Shown here in pieces: positions 17,105-24,446 of a DNA stretch of 24,536 nucleotides (position 1 is the stretch's first letter; each line of letters starts with the position of its first letter). The DNA is taken from positions 1-24,536 of the forward strand of contig JAEZUE010000075.1 of NCBI GenBank assembly GCA_023443455.1. The letters are read 5' to 3'. The DNA is from Verrucomicrobiota bacterium (GTDB lineage: Bacteria > Verrucomicrobiota > Verrucomicrobiia > Opitutales > Opitutaceae). Both the position numbers and the translations under genes were made by a program. Below the pieces are notes generated by a model that saw nothing but the letters and a program-made list of their open reading frames with translations, was not told where the DNA came from and did not search any database.

Positions 17105-18096
17105 TGGGCCGGCCAGGCTTTCGCGTAGGCGGCCAGCACCTGCTCGATGAAGGCGCCGACCTCCGGCGATGACGTCCGACGCGACGGGGCGGCATCGAAC
17201 CAACCGAGGGTGCGCTTGATGCCGTCGCGATAGGCGATCTTCGGCGCGAAACCGGGCACCGCGGCACGCAACTTGGCGTTGTCGAAGATTGCCGTGTGGG
17301 ACTTGTCGCCGAGCAGCGTGCCCTCGAGTTCCGGCCGCCACGCGATCAACAGCTCCGAGGCGATGTGCACCAGGTTCGGCTGCGACACTCCGGCCGCGTT
17401 GGCGGTCTGGGTGTAGAGTTCGTCCCAAGTGAGCGCCTCGTCGGAAGTGATCTGAAAATCCTCCCCGAGCGCCCTCGGATTGCCGAGCAGGCCGACCAAC
17501 CCCGGTGCGAAATCCTCGGCGTGGGTGATCGTCCAGGGGCTGGTGCCGTCGCCGGGCACGATCACCGGCTCGCCGCGCCGCATGCGCTCGACCGTGGTGA
17601 AATCCGTCCAGCCGCCGATCGGCAGCGGGATCACGGTGTCGTAGGTGAGCGACGGGCGCACGATCGTGTACGGCAACCGCCCCACCCCGGCCCGGCGCAG
17701 CACCTGTTCGCAGGCGATCTTGTCGCGCGAGTAGTGCCAGCGCGGATTCTCGAGCGGGGTACGCTCGGTCGTCGGGGCGAAGCGCCGCGGTTTCGCATAG
17801 GCCGAGGCCGAGCTGATGAACACATACTGGCCGCAGCGCCCGCCAAAGAGCCGCAAATCGCGCTCGATCTGGTCGGGCGTGAACGCGACGAACTGCACCA
17901 CCGCGTCGAAATGGTGGGAGCCGAGCACCGCCGCGACCGCCGACTCGTCGTTGATGTCGCCAAAGAGATCCCGCGCCCCCGGGATCCCCGGGCGCCCGGG
18001 CCGGTGGAGCAGCCACAGCTCGTGCCCGCGTTGCAACGCCAGCCGGCTGCAGGCGGTGCTGATGTTGCCGGTGCCTCCGATGAACAGGATCTTCAT
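17101..18096 (-). CDS. NAD-dependent epimerase/dehydratase-like protein
   Basis: 331 residues of the extended short-chain dehydrogenase type. The N-terminal Rossmann fold starts at once, MKILFIGGTGNIS with GGTGNIS (7-13) as the dinucleotide loop; FISSASAYA (93-101) carries the Ser region and YSRDK (122-126) the YxxxK catalytic pair. PYTIVRPSLTYD and the C-terminal PWTITHAEDFAPGL fit the family. Members change stereochemistry or dehydrate nucleotide sugars; some act as isoflavone-reductase-like or RNA-binding proteins, so substrate is open. ATG at 18094-18096 precedes the Rossmann strand. It is divergent (87 bases) from the glycosyltransferase, which is compatible with shared regulation. The stop codon is part of a repeat element, so insertion of the repeat may have set the present C-terminus. 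Confidence 0.88.
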   Translation of the reverse strand: MKILFIGGTGNISTACSRLALQRGHELWLLHRPGRPGIPGARDLFGDINDESAVAAVLGSHHFDAVVQFVAFTPDQIERDLRLFGGRCGQYVFISSASAYAKPRRFAPTTERTPLENPRWHYSRDKIACEQVLRRAGVGRLPYTIVRPSLTYDTVIPLPIGGWTDFTTVERMRRGEPVIVPGDGTSPWTITHAEDFAPGLVGLLGNPRALGEDFQITSDEALTWDELYTQTANAAGVSQPNLVHIASELLIAWRPELEGTLLGDKSHTAIFDNAKLRAAVPGFAPKIAYRDGIKRTLGWFDAAPSRRTSSPEVGAFIEQVLAAYAKAWPAQ

Positions 18097-18183
18097 GGGT
18101 CGAAAACGTGCGAGAGTGGGGGAAACGGACGGGGCCCACCCATGCGCCCAAGCCGGCTCGCGCGCAAGTCGCCGCCGGGCACG

Positions 18184-19419
18184 ATGCAAATACCGCCCCT
18201 CAATCCGCCCACCGCCCGATCCCGACAATTTCGTCGCCCCGCCCTCTTCCGCATCGACAACCCCAAGCCGCCCGCCGATACCGCCGTGGTGAACCGACGC
18301 ATCCTGCTCCTGTCGTCCGAACATACCGGCCATGGCCACAAGAGCATCGCTCAGTCCCTGACCTCGTATCTGACCGAGCTCGACGCCACGGTCGATGTGC
18401 GCACGGCCAACGCCTTCGATTTCTTCCCGATCGTCGGCACCGCGGTCGAGAAATTCTACATCCCGCTGATCACCCATGCCCCGTCGGCCTGGGGGCTGTT
18501 CTTCGCCCTTTCCCACCGTTTTCCCCGTGTCCTCAACTGGCTCTCCAAACAGAGCATGGAGTCGCGCTTCATCGCCCTCGTGCGCGAGTACCGGCCCGAC
18601 CTGATCGTGAGCGTGCACCCGGGCTTCGTGGGCTGCGCCCTCGACCTGCTCGAAAAAAACCGGCTGCAGGTCCCCTTCGTCTCGCTCATCGCCGACCTCG
18701 TCACCTTCTCCTCGCTCTGGGTCGACAAACGCAGTTTCCGCACGATCAGCCCGACGACCGAGGCGACCCGGAAGCTGATCGAGATGGGCATCGCGCCCGA
18801 GGCGGCGCCCGAGCTCGGATTCCCGATCCGCCGCCGTTTCGAGACGCCCCCCGCGGTCTTCGAGCAACGCCTCGCCCGCCGCCAGGCCGGCGCCCCGCTG
18901 GGCATTCTCGTCTTCGCCAACGCTTTCCCCAAGACCCGCACCCGCAGACTCGTCGCCACCCTGCTCGGGGTCGCGGGCTCACGCGTCACGGTCATCACCG
19001 GCCGCGACGAGCGCCTGAAGGCGGCGCTGGCCGACGCCTTCGCCGACCAGCTCGGCTCCCGTGTCGTGCTTCCCGGATACGTCACCGACATGGAACGCCA
19101 CATGGGAGAGAACGATCTGCTCATCACCCGCGCCGGCCCGAACACGCTGCTGGAATCCGTCAGCTGCGGTCTGCCGATCATCATCACCGGCCACGTGCCC
19201 GGGCAGGAAGAGGGCAACCCGGGTTGGATCGAGAGTCGCGGTCTGGGCATCATCTGCCGCGAGATCCCGGCCCTGCCCGGCGCCATTGCCGGCCTGCTGG
19301 CCGACGACTCGCGTCGTTGGTTCGACATCGCCGAGCGCCAACGGCAATACGCCCAACGCGTCGCCGGACGCGACACCGCGGCGTACCTGCTCGGGCTGTT
19401 GGGCCGGAGCGGAGCGTAG
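18184..19419 (+). CDS. MGDG-synthase-type glycosyltransferase (GT28)
   Basis: Up to 411 residues. The N-terminal MGDG-synthase domain has ILLLSSEHTGHGHKSIAQSL (40-59), the glycine/His loop seen in diacylglycerol glucosyl- and galactosyltransferases. The C-terminal GT28 half has ITRAGPNTLLESVSCGLPII followed by ITGHVPGQEEGNPGWI, the UDP-sugar binding part. The expected reaction is transfer of a hexose from a UDP-sugar to a membrane diacylglycerol; MurG is a more distant relative. The start is uncertain: ATG 18184 gives 36 extra residues rich in Pro and Arg, while GTG 18289 starts VNRRILLLSS, where relatives begin. GTG may be the real start. A UDP-sugar pyrophosphorylase-like gene and a sugar mutase lie 3-5 kb downstream on the other strand. 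Confidence 0.87.
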   Translation: MQIPPLNPPTARSRQFRRPALFRIDNPKPPADTAVVNRRILLLSSEHTGHGHKSIAQSLTSYLTELDATVDVRTANAFDFFPIVGTAVEKFYIPLITHAPSAWGLFFALSHRFPRVLNWLSKQSMESRFIALVREYRPDLIVSVHPGFVGCALDLLEKNRLQVPFVSLIADLVTFSSLWVDKRSFRTISPTTEATRKLIEMGIAPEAAPELGFPIRRRFETPPAVFEQRLARRQAGAPLGILVFANAFPKTRTRRLVATLLGVAGSRVTVITGRDERLKAALADAFADQLGSRVVLPGYVTDMERHMGENDLLITRAGPNTLLESVSCGLPIIITGHVPGQEEGNPGWIESRGLGIICREIPALPGAIAGLLADDSRRWFDIAERQRQYAQRVAGRDTAAYLLGLLGRSGA

Positions 19420-19513
19420 TTGCAGGTCGGCGCGCCGAGGTGGCCGAATCAGCAAATGGCCAGGTCGGCGCCAGGGCCTGCAGGGCGTACGGGGTCCGGC
19501 TCGAGCCAAACAT

Positions 19514-19537
19514 CGCCGGCACGGAGGCCGGCGCCAC
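19514..19537 (-). repeat. GTGG hairpin repeat, copy a
   Basis: On the minus strand GTGG is followed by CGCCGGC, a 6-base loop CTCCGT, and GCCGGCG. Same plan as the repeat at 19560 and, with a different loop, at 20678. Confidence 0.7.
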
Positions 19538-19559
19538 GCCCGGTCCGGCACGCAAGAGC

Positions 19560-19583
19560 GTGGCGCAGGCGTCCCTGCCTGCG
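19560..19583 (+). repeat. GTGG hairpin repeat, copy b
   Basis: GTGG then CGCAGGC, loop GTCCCT, GCCTGCG. Compared with copy a, the fourth stem base is A instead of C and the opposite base T instead of G, a compensatory change. It points away from copy a, so the two GTGG feet face each other 22 bases apart. Confidence 0.7.
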
Positions 19584-19602
19584 GAATCGGACACAGCACG
19601 GC

Positions 19603-19624
19603 GCGTGCAAGCACGCTGGCCTAC
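19603..19624 (-). repeat. GTAG hairpin repeat
   Basis: On the minus strand GTAG, then GCCA, then GCGTGC/GCACGC with a 2-base loop TT. It is the third of four hairpins in the 274-base space between the glycosyltransferase and the PAP2 gene. Confidence 0.55.
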
Positions 19625-19662
19625 CGCGACCATACGCCGGCATTGCCGTCCAACTTCCAGAT

Positions 19663-19686
19663 GGACCGGTCGCAGACCGGTCCTAC
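19663..19686 (-). repeat. Half copy (hairpin A) of the 88-base element
   Basis: On the minus strand GTAG, then GGACCGGTC/GACCGGTCC with triloop TGC, 8 bases behind the PAP2 gene stop and in its sense orientation. Hairpin B and the linker are missing. The convergent gap 19420-19693 holds no gene, only this and three other hairpins. Confidence 0.8.
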
Positions 19687-19693
19687 CTTCCGC

Positions 19694-20425
19694 CTACTCC
19701 TCGTCCTCGACTGCGACCTTCGCCAAGGCGCCCCCCACCTCGGACACCGCGACAACCGGCTCGGGCGTGCGGACGTACCGCCAGGCGCGGCCCAGCAGAT
19801 CGTGGCGCATGATCGCAAGGTAGAGCACCCACGAGAAGGCCAGCGCACAAAACACGTCGATGATCGAATGCTGCTTCACCAGCACCGTCGACGCGATGAT
19901 CACGAGGTTGAGCGCGAGATTGCAGAACTGGAACACCCGGCGCCCCGACAGCCGCCCGTCGCGCTTGAGCGCCAGATAGACCGCCATCGAGTCGATGACG
20001 TGCATGCTCGGGTTGGAATTGGTCGGCGTATCCACGCGATAGAGCCACCGGATCAGATCGAAGTCCCAGCCCTGCCCCAGACTCGCCAGCGCGGGGCGCA
20101 GGTTCTGGCCGTTGGGGAAAAGCAGATAGATGACGTAGCTCACGCCCATGCCGATGTAGAGAAAGAGCATGAGCTGGATGAACCCCTTGGGGTTCGCGAA
20201 ACCCGTGTAGGCGATCGCGCCGGCGATGTAGAGGTACCAGAACAGGTACGGGTAGATGCCCAGCGACACGAAGGGGATATGGTCGTCGACCGACGTGTAC
20301 ATGATGTACTTCGCCACGGGCACCGCCTGCTCCACATACTGGAACCCCCAGAAATACAGGGGATAGATCAGCAGGATGAGCAGGTGCTTGTAGCGCTGGG
20401 AGAAGCTGGCGGAAGGCGCGGACAT
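19694..20425 (-). CDS. PAP2-family membrane phosphatase
   Basis: 243-residue integral membrane protein with about six hydrophobic segments (around 14-32, 53-73, 83-103, 140-153, 167-183, 190-206). Catalytic blocks of the PAP2 superfamily: LFPNGQNLRP (102-111) resembles motif 1, NPSMH (138-142) is motif 2 with the acid/base His, and KQHSIIDV (184-191) is motif 3 with nucleophilic His and Asp. The Arg often seen before motif 3 is replaced within STVLVKQH, as in the inositol-phosphoceramide/AUR1-like branch. Such enzymes dephosphorylate lipid phosphates or transfer head groups at the outer face of the inner membrane. ATG 20425 starts MSAPSASFSQRYK just before the first helix; a longer frame upstream adds an unlikely Arg/Cys-rich lead. 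Followed by a half copy of the 88-base element. Confidence 0.87.
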   Translation of the reverse strand: MSAPSASFSQRYKHLLILLIYPLYFWGFQYVEQAVPVAKYIMYTSVDDHIPFVSLGIYPYLFWYLYIAGAIAYTGFANPKGFIQLMLFLYIGMGVSYVIYLLFPNGQNLRPALASLGQGWDFDLIRWLYRVDTPTNSNPSMHVIDSMAVYLALKRDGRLSGRRVFQFCNLALNLVIIASTVLVKQHSIIDVFCALAFSWVLYLAIMRHDLLGRAWRYVRTPEPVVAVSEVGGALAKVAVEDEE

Positions 20426-20557
20426 CGAGTTCGTGACCGCTTCGTAACAGAGGGCTTTCGCCCCCAGCAATCTCCGTTTGCGGGGAGGTGCGCGGTACGC
20501 TCTGCAAGAAACGCCGGCTGGGCAGATCGCGCGGGACCATGGCCATGCCATCAAGCC

Positions 20558-20645
20558 GTAGGGGCGTCGCTTGCCGACGCCCGTTTAACCGCGCATTTCC
20601 CAAGGTCCGCCCTGGATGAAGGGCGTCGACGAGCGACGCCCCCAC
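20558..20645. repeat. Inverted pair of GGGCGTCG hairpins (BIME-like)
   Basis: Left unit: GTAG (20558-20561) and stem GGGCGTCG/CGACGCCC (20562-20582). Right unit: GGGCGTCGACGAGCGACGCC (from 20621), followed by CCAC, which is GTGG on the other strand. The feet point outward and the units are inverted, as in bacterial interspersed mosaic elements. A further stem CCACCCGC/GCGGGTGG (20642-20670) abuts it. The 293-base gap 20426-20718 holds no gene. Confidence 0.75.
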
Positions 20646-20677
20646 CCGCCTGCCGCAGAGCAGCGGGTGGGGCGACT

Positions 20678-20701
20678 CGCCGGCCTCACGGCCGGCGCCA
20701 C
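20678..20701 (-). repeat. GTGG hairpin repeat, copy c
   Basis: On the minus strand GTGG, CGCCGGCC, loop GTGA, GGCCGGCG: a perfect 8-base stem, related to the copies at 19514 and 19560. It starts 18 bases after the stop of the sugar mutase, in its sense orientation. Confidence 0.7.
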
Positions 20702-20718
20702 GGCAAGCCACGAAAACC

Positions 20719-22683
20719 TCAGCCTTCGGCGCGGGCGGCGGCGTCGGCCTCGATCTGCTGGCGCAGTTCCTCGAGCGCGGCCTTGGTGGCGGCCTTCACG
20801 TCGGGGAGAAGCTTGGCGTTCTTCACCTTCGAATTGCCGAAGAGGTAGAACTTGATCTTCGGCTCGGTGCCGGAACCGCGCACGGCGTAGCTGAAGCCGT
20901 TGGCGAGGGTGAGGATGTAGAGATCCTGCGCGGGGATCTCCTTGCCGTCGGCATCCTTGAACTTCTGCCGGCCGAAGTCCTGGAACTTCTTCACCTTGAT
21001 CCCGCCGAATTCCTTCGGCGGCGACTTGCGGTAGGAGGCGAGGATGCGGGCGATCTTCGCCGCGCCGGCGGCGCCCTCGTAGTAGATGTTGCCGACCGAC
21101 TCGGTGTAGAAGCCGTACTTGAGGTAGAGCGCGTCGAGATACTCGGTCACGCTCTTGCCGGCCTTCTTGGCGGCGGCGGCGAGCTCGCAGAAGATCAGGC
21201 AGGCGGTGTTGCCGTCCTTGTCGCGCACCGTGTCGGTGGGCAGGTAGCCGTAGCTCTCCTCGCCCCCGAAGACGTAGAAGGTGCTGTATTTGAGCAGCAA
21301 CTCCGCGCGCTTGGCCGGCGTGGTGTTGTCGTAGTCGAGCGCGATGCCCTCCTCGGCAAAGAGCTTGGCCTTCATCTCGGCCTCGTAGTCGGCGATCTTA
21401 CCGCCGATCCACTTGAAGCCGGTGAGGGTGTTGATGACCTTCAGCCCGTGCGCGGCGCCAATGGCGTCCTGCAGCTGCGAGGTCACGAAGGTTTTGATGA
21501 GCGCCGCGCGCTTGGTGCCGCGCCGCGGCAGCACACCGCGCTTCTTCATCGCGGCGATGCGGTATTCGGCGAGCAACGCGCCGATCTGGTTGCCCGTGAG
21601 CAGCTCGAGCTGCCCCTTGGCGTTGCGCACCGCCACGCCCATGCGGTCGCAGTCCGGGTCGGTCGCGAGCACGACGTCGGCGCGGATCTTCTTCGCCAGG
21701 TCGATGCCCTTGGCGAGCGCCTCGGCGTTCTCGGGATTCGGCGACTTCACGCTCGGGAAACGCGGGTCGAAGGCGTACTGCTCGGGCACCGTGGCGTACT
21801 TCACGCCGAAACGGTCGAACAGCGGCAGCGTCGCCACCCGGCCGGTACCGTGGATGTTGGTGAACACGACCTTGAGCTTCGAGCCCTTGAAGATCTTCGG
21901 ATCGATCACCGCACCCGCGGCGGCCTCGAGGTAGGCCTCGTCGGCGGCCTCGCCGAGGGTAGCCACCGCGTCGAGCTTCTTGTCGAAGAACTTGGCGACC
22001 TCTTCCCAGTCGACCTTGTCGACCTGGCGGATGATTCCCTTGTCGTGCGGCGGCACGACCTGCGCGCCGTCGTTGAAATAGACCTTGTAGCCGTTGTCGT
22101 GCGGCGGGTTGTGCGAGGCGGTGATGACGATGCCGGCCGACGCCTTGAGATAGCGCACCGAGAAGCTCAACTGCGGCGTGGAGCGCGGGCCGTCGAAGAT
22201 GAAGGCCTGACCGCCGAGCTGCACCCAAGTGGAGGCGGCGAGCTCGCAGAAGTGGCGCGAGAAGTGGCGCACGTCATGGGCGATGACCAGACGCGGCTGG
22301 TCGGAGGAGCCCGCCTTGGCGAGGAACGACTTGGTGTAGCGGAACAGGCCGACGGTCGCGCGCACCACGGTGAAGTCGTTGAGCACGTTGCAGCCGACCG
22401 CCGGGTGCTCGGGCGAACCCTGCGCGCTCGGCTCGCCGATCTCGGACTTGGCCGTGGCCTTGCCGATGGTGCGGCCGCGCATGCCTCCCGTACCGAACTC
22501 GAGGGTACGGTAGAAACGGTCGTTGAGCTCGGGCCACTGCTCGGCGGCCACGAGTTCCTCGACGGCCGCGCGGGCCCAGTCGGGAAGGAAGCTGCCGCCC
22601 AGCCAGGTGCGCAGGTTCTGCGCCGTGCTCGCAAGGATCTTCTCGGCCTGCTCGGCCGCCGCGATTTGGTCGATCGTGCTCAT
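20719..22683 (-). CDS. Phosphohexomutase (phosphoglucomutase/phosphomannomutase)
   Basis: 654 residues of the alpha-D-phosphohexomutase superfamily, which interconverts hexose 6- and 1-phosphates through a phosphoserine. Four functional loops are present: GTGGMRG (64-70) near the substrate phosphate, TASHNP (188-193) with catalytic Ser190, metal-binding DPDCDRMG (342-349), sugar-binding GGEESYGY (473-480) and phosphate-binding GSGTEPK (603-609). The length is above the 570-600 common for the PgcA/PGM2-like branch, mainly through insertions in the first third. Glucose versus mannose specificity cannot be told. ATG 22681-22683 gives MSTIDQIAAAEQ; no Shine-Dalgarno. It follows the UDPGP-type gene on the same strand after 120 bases, a logical pair because the mutase product, hexose-1-phosphate, is the substrate of that enzyme. 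Confidence 0.95.
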   Translation of the reverse strand: MSTIDQIAAAEQAEKILASTAQNLRTWLGGSFLPDWARAAVEELVAAEQWPELNDRFYRTLEFGTGGMRGRTIGKATAKSEIGEPSAQGSPEHPAVGCNVLNDFTVVRATVGLFRYTKSFLAKAGSSDQPRLVIAHDVRHFSRHFCELAASTWVQLGGQAFIFDGPRSTPQLSFSVRYLKASAGIVITASHNPPHDNGYKVYFNDGAQVVPPHDKGIIRQVDKVDWEEVAKFFDKKLDAVATLGEAADEAYLEAAAGAVIDPKIFKGSKLKVVFTNIHGTGRVATLPLFDRFGVKYATVPEQYAFDPRFPSVKSPNPENAEALAKGIDLAKKIRADVVLATDPDCDRMGVAVRNAKGQLELLTGNQIGALLAEYRIAAMKKRGVLPRRGTKRAALIKTFVTSQLQDAIGAAHGLKVINTLTGFKWIGGKIADYEAEMKAKLFAEEGIALDYDNTTPAKRAELLLKYSTFYVFGGEESYGYLPTDTVRDKDGNTACLIFCELAAAAKKAGKSVTEYLDALYLKYGFYTESVGNIYYEGAAGAAKIARILASYRKSPPKEFGGIKVKKFQDFGRQKFKDADGKEIPAQDLYILTLANGFSYAVRGSGTEPKIKFYLFGNSKVKNAKLLPDVKAATKAALEELRQQIEADAAARAEG

Positions 22684-22733
22684 GGTGTCTTCGTATTCGT
22701 AGTTCGGGGGATTCTGCGGAAAGGGAAGCGCAT

Positions 22734-22788
22734 GTGGGAGCCTGCTGGCAGGCGATCTGTGCTCGGAATCGCCTGCAAGCAGGCCTGC
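22734..22788. repeat. BIME-like inverted hairpin pair
   Basis: GTGG, then GCCTGC/GCAGGC (22740-22753), an 11-base middle, then GCCTGC/GCAGGC (22771-22784) followed by CTGC (GCAG on the other strand). The two halves are inverted copies: 17-base arms with one mismatch. The start GTGGGAGCCTGC resembles Pseudomonas REP sequences in form. It fills the gap between the two tandem sugar-metabolism genes. Confidence 0.75.
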
Positions 22789-22803
22789 CTTGGATTGGTT
22801 GGC

Positions 22804-24222
22804 TCAGCCGAGGACGAGGCCGTCGGCGATGGCGGGTTTGGTTTTCAGCGCGCTCCACGCGGCGAGGAAAGCGGGCTCCTCGTCACCGAAGAGCGGCGAC
22901 ACCTCGAGCGCGAACGGCGCGAGCCCGGTCGCATCGGAGGCCACTTCGACACCCGCGGCGCGCAGCCAGCGCACCCACTGACGGATCTGGTCGTCGCGGC
23001 AGGTCTGCGGCGAGTCGACGCCCTCGGCGTTCTTCACCGGGCTGAAGTCGTCGCCGCGCGGCGCCTCGATCGTGACCGAGCTGCGGGCGAACGGCAGCGC
23101 GTCGAAGACGAACATCTCGAACTTCACGCCGTTGGGCTTGGCCGGCTTCACGGCGTTGCCGTCGGCATCGACGCACGGGATCTTCTTGTCGGCGCGGTGG
23201 AACGGGAGGGCCTCGTCGCCCTTGGCCATGCGCTCGATGAAGCCGCGGCTGAAGACGTGGATCGCGACGCTGCCGGCGATGAAGCGCAGGCGCCCCGCGG
23301 CATCGACCTCGCGTTGGCGCTCCATCGGCAGATCGCTGTATTCGACGACCAGCGACTTGCCGCGCTGCACGCAAAAATGGCCGACCTTCTCTTCCGGGTA
23401 CGCCTTCGGGATCATCTTGCTCGAAAGCTCGGCGCCGGCGCGCACGTGGAAGCCGACGAAGGTCGGGTCGATCACGCGCACCAGCGGGTTGTCGACCTGG
23501 AAATAGCTGAGCACGTCGATGCCCTCGCGGCGCATGAGTTCGAGCGCACCGCTGCGGTCCAGCGCGCGGAGCGAACCGCCGTGTCCGTCGGGGCTCATTG
23601 CGATCGAGGATTTCGTCTCGAGCAGGATTTTGCCGTCGAGATCGACCGCCGGCATGCGGCCCTGGCGGAAGAAATGCACCTGCTCGCGGGACAGGCCGAA
23701 GAAGTTGTTTTCGACGAAGAACGACTCGGTGGCCACATGGTTCGCGTGACTGGTCATGATGAACCAGTGCAGCGGCTTTCCGTAGCGGCGGCCCGCGGCT
23801 AGGATCTTTTCGGCGAACACCTGGAAGAGCGACTTCTGGAGGACCGGCGTGACCTTGAACGTGCCCTTCGGGCCGTCGTAGCCGAGACGAGTCCCCTGCC
23901 CGCCCGCGACGACGAACGCCGCCACGCGCCCCGCGCGCAGCGCCTCCTCGCCGATCTTGCGCGCCTCGGCCCAGTCGGCCGCGTCGCCGCCATGCTCGGG
24001 CAGCAGCACGTACGGCGCCGGCTCGAGGTCGGTCAGGTCGACCGCGGCGCCCGTGGAGCTGCGCACGAGGGTGTCGGTCAGCCGGGCGATCTCGGCGAGA
24101 TCGATCTCCCGCGCCTGCTCGGCGAGCTGCGTCTGCTCGGCAGGCGTGAGCTCGTTCCAAAAACGAAAAACATGGCCTTGGCCGGCCTGGTTGAAGGACT
24201 CGATCAGCTGGGCGGTTTCCAT
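22804..24222 (-). CDS. UDP-sugar pyrophosphorylase (UAP1/UDPGP type)
   Basis: 472 residues, of the UDPGP family that joins a sugar-1-phosphate to UTP. The nucleotide loop VAGGQGTRLGYDGPKGTF (105-122) is diagnostic, then LHWFIMTSHANHVAT (151-165), VHFFRQGRMPAVDLDGKILL (182-201), MSPDGHGGSLRAL (209-221) and YFQVDNPLVRVIDP (240-253). These match the eukaryotic-type UDP-GlcNAc/UDP-GalNAc pyrophosphorylase (UAP1) group more than bacterial GalU. The sugar may be GlcNAc-1-P, Glc-1-P or broad; sequence alone does not settle it. ATG 24220-24222 gives METAQLIESF, with no Shine-Dalgarno. The mutase lies directly downstream, separated by the repeat at 22734, so they may be co-transcribed. Confidence 0.92.
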   Translation of the reverse strand: METAQLIESFNQAGQGHVFRFWNELTPAEQTQLAEQAREIDLAEIARLTDTLVRSSTGAAVDLTDLEPAPYVLLPEHGGDAADWAEARKIGEEALRAGRVAAFVVAGGQGTRLGYDGPKGTFKVTPVLQKSLFQVFAEKILAAGRRYGKPLHWFIMTSHANHVATESFFVENNFFGLSREQVHFFRQGRMPAVDLDGKILLETKSSIAMSPDGHGGSLRALDRSGALELMRREGIDVLSYFQVDNPLVRVIDPTFVGFHVRAGAELSSKMIPKAYPEEKVGHFCVQRGKSLVVEYSDLPMERQREVDAAGRLRFIAGSVAIHVFSRGFIERMAKGDEALPFHRADKKIPCVDADGNAVKPAKPNGVKFEMFVFDALPFARSSVTIEAPRGDDFSPVKNAEGVDSPQTCRDDQIRQWVRWLRAAGVEVASDATGLAPFALEVSPLFGDEEPAFLAAWSALKTKPAIADGLVLG

Positions 24223-24334
24223 GCGAGCTGGCTAGCGTCGACAACTGCCCCCGCCGCGCAACGGCAAAGTCGGGCTGCGAACCGTCCGATTTATCGCCGA
24301 ATTCGCGGGGCTTATGCGACGGCAGGGATGGCCC

Positions 24335-24422
24335 GCAGGTCCACGTCTCCGACTGGACCCGGCGGGCTCACGCCAGCTCCTCCGGCTCGAGCCCAACTGA
24401 ACCGGTCACAGACCGGTCCCTG
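24335..24422 (-). repeat. 88-base two-hairpin element, copy 4
   Basis: In the sense orientation of the partial gene that ends at 24447, starting 24 bases after its stop. Hairpin A is GGACCGGTC/GACCGGTTC with loop TGT, and hairpin B is GTCCAGTCGGAGACGTGGAC, identical to copy 2, ended by CTGC. The foot at the hairpin A end has drifted (CAGG instead of GTAG). The linker TCGAGCCGGAGGAGCTGG aligns with copy 1. The rest of the space 24223-24446 shows no gene. Confidence 0.85.
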
Positions 24423-24446
24423 GAGTTTGGCCAACTGGAGATGGAT

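Noticed and set aside
20426..20520. Promoter TTGCTG/TTACGA with 17-base spacing for the PAP2 gene
   Set aside because: The -10 is weak and a small GGGC-GAAA-GCCC hairpin lies between the boxes; not strong enough to list.
20426..20554. Longer PAP2 protein starting at 20554
   Set aside because: The additional 43 residues are Arg/Cys-rich and precede a good start right before the first membrane helix.
21448..23802. 784-codon open frame on the plus strand across two genes
   Set aside because: It spans the mutase, the intergenic repeat and the UDPGP gene in antisense, which a real gene would not do, and it has no recognisable domain.
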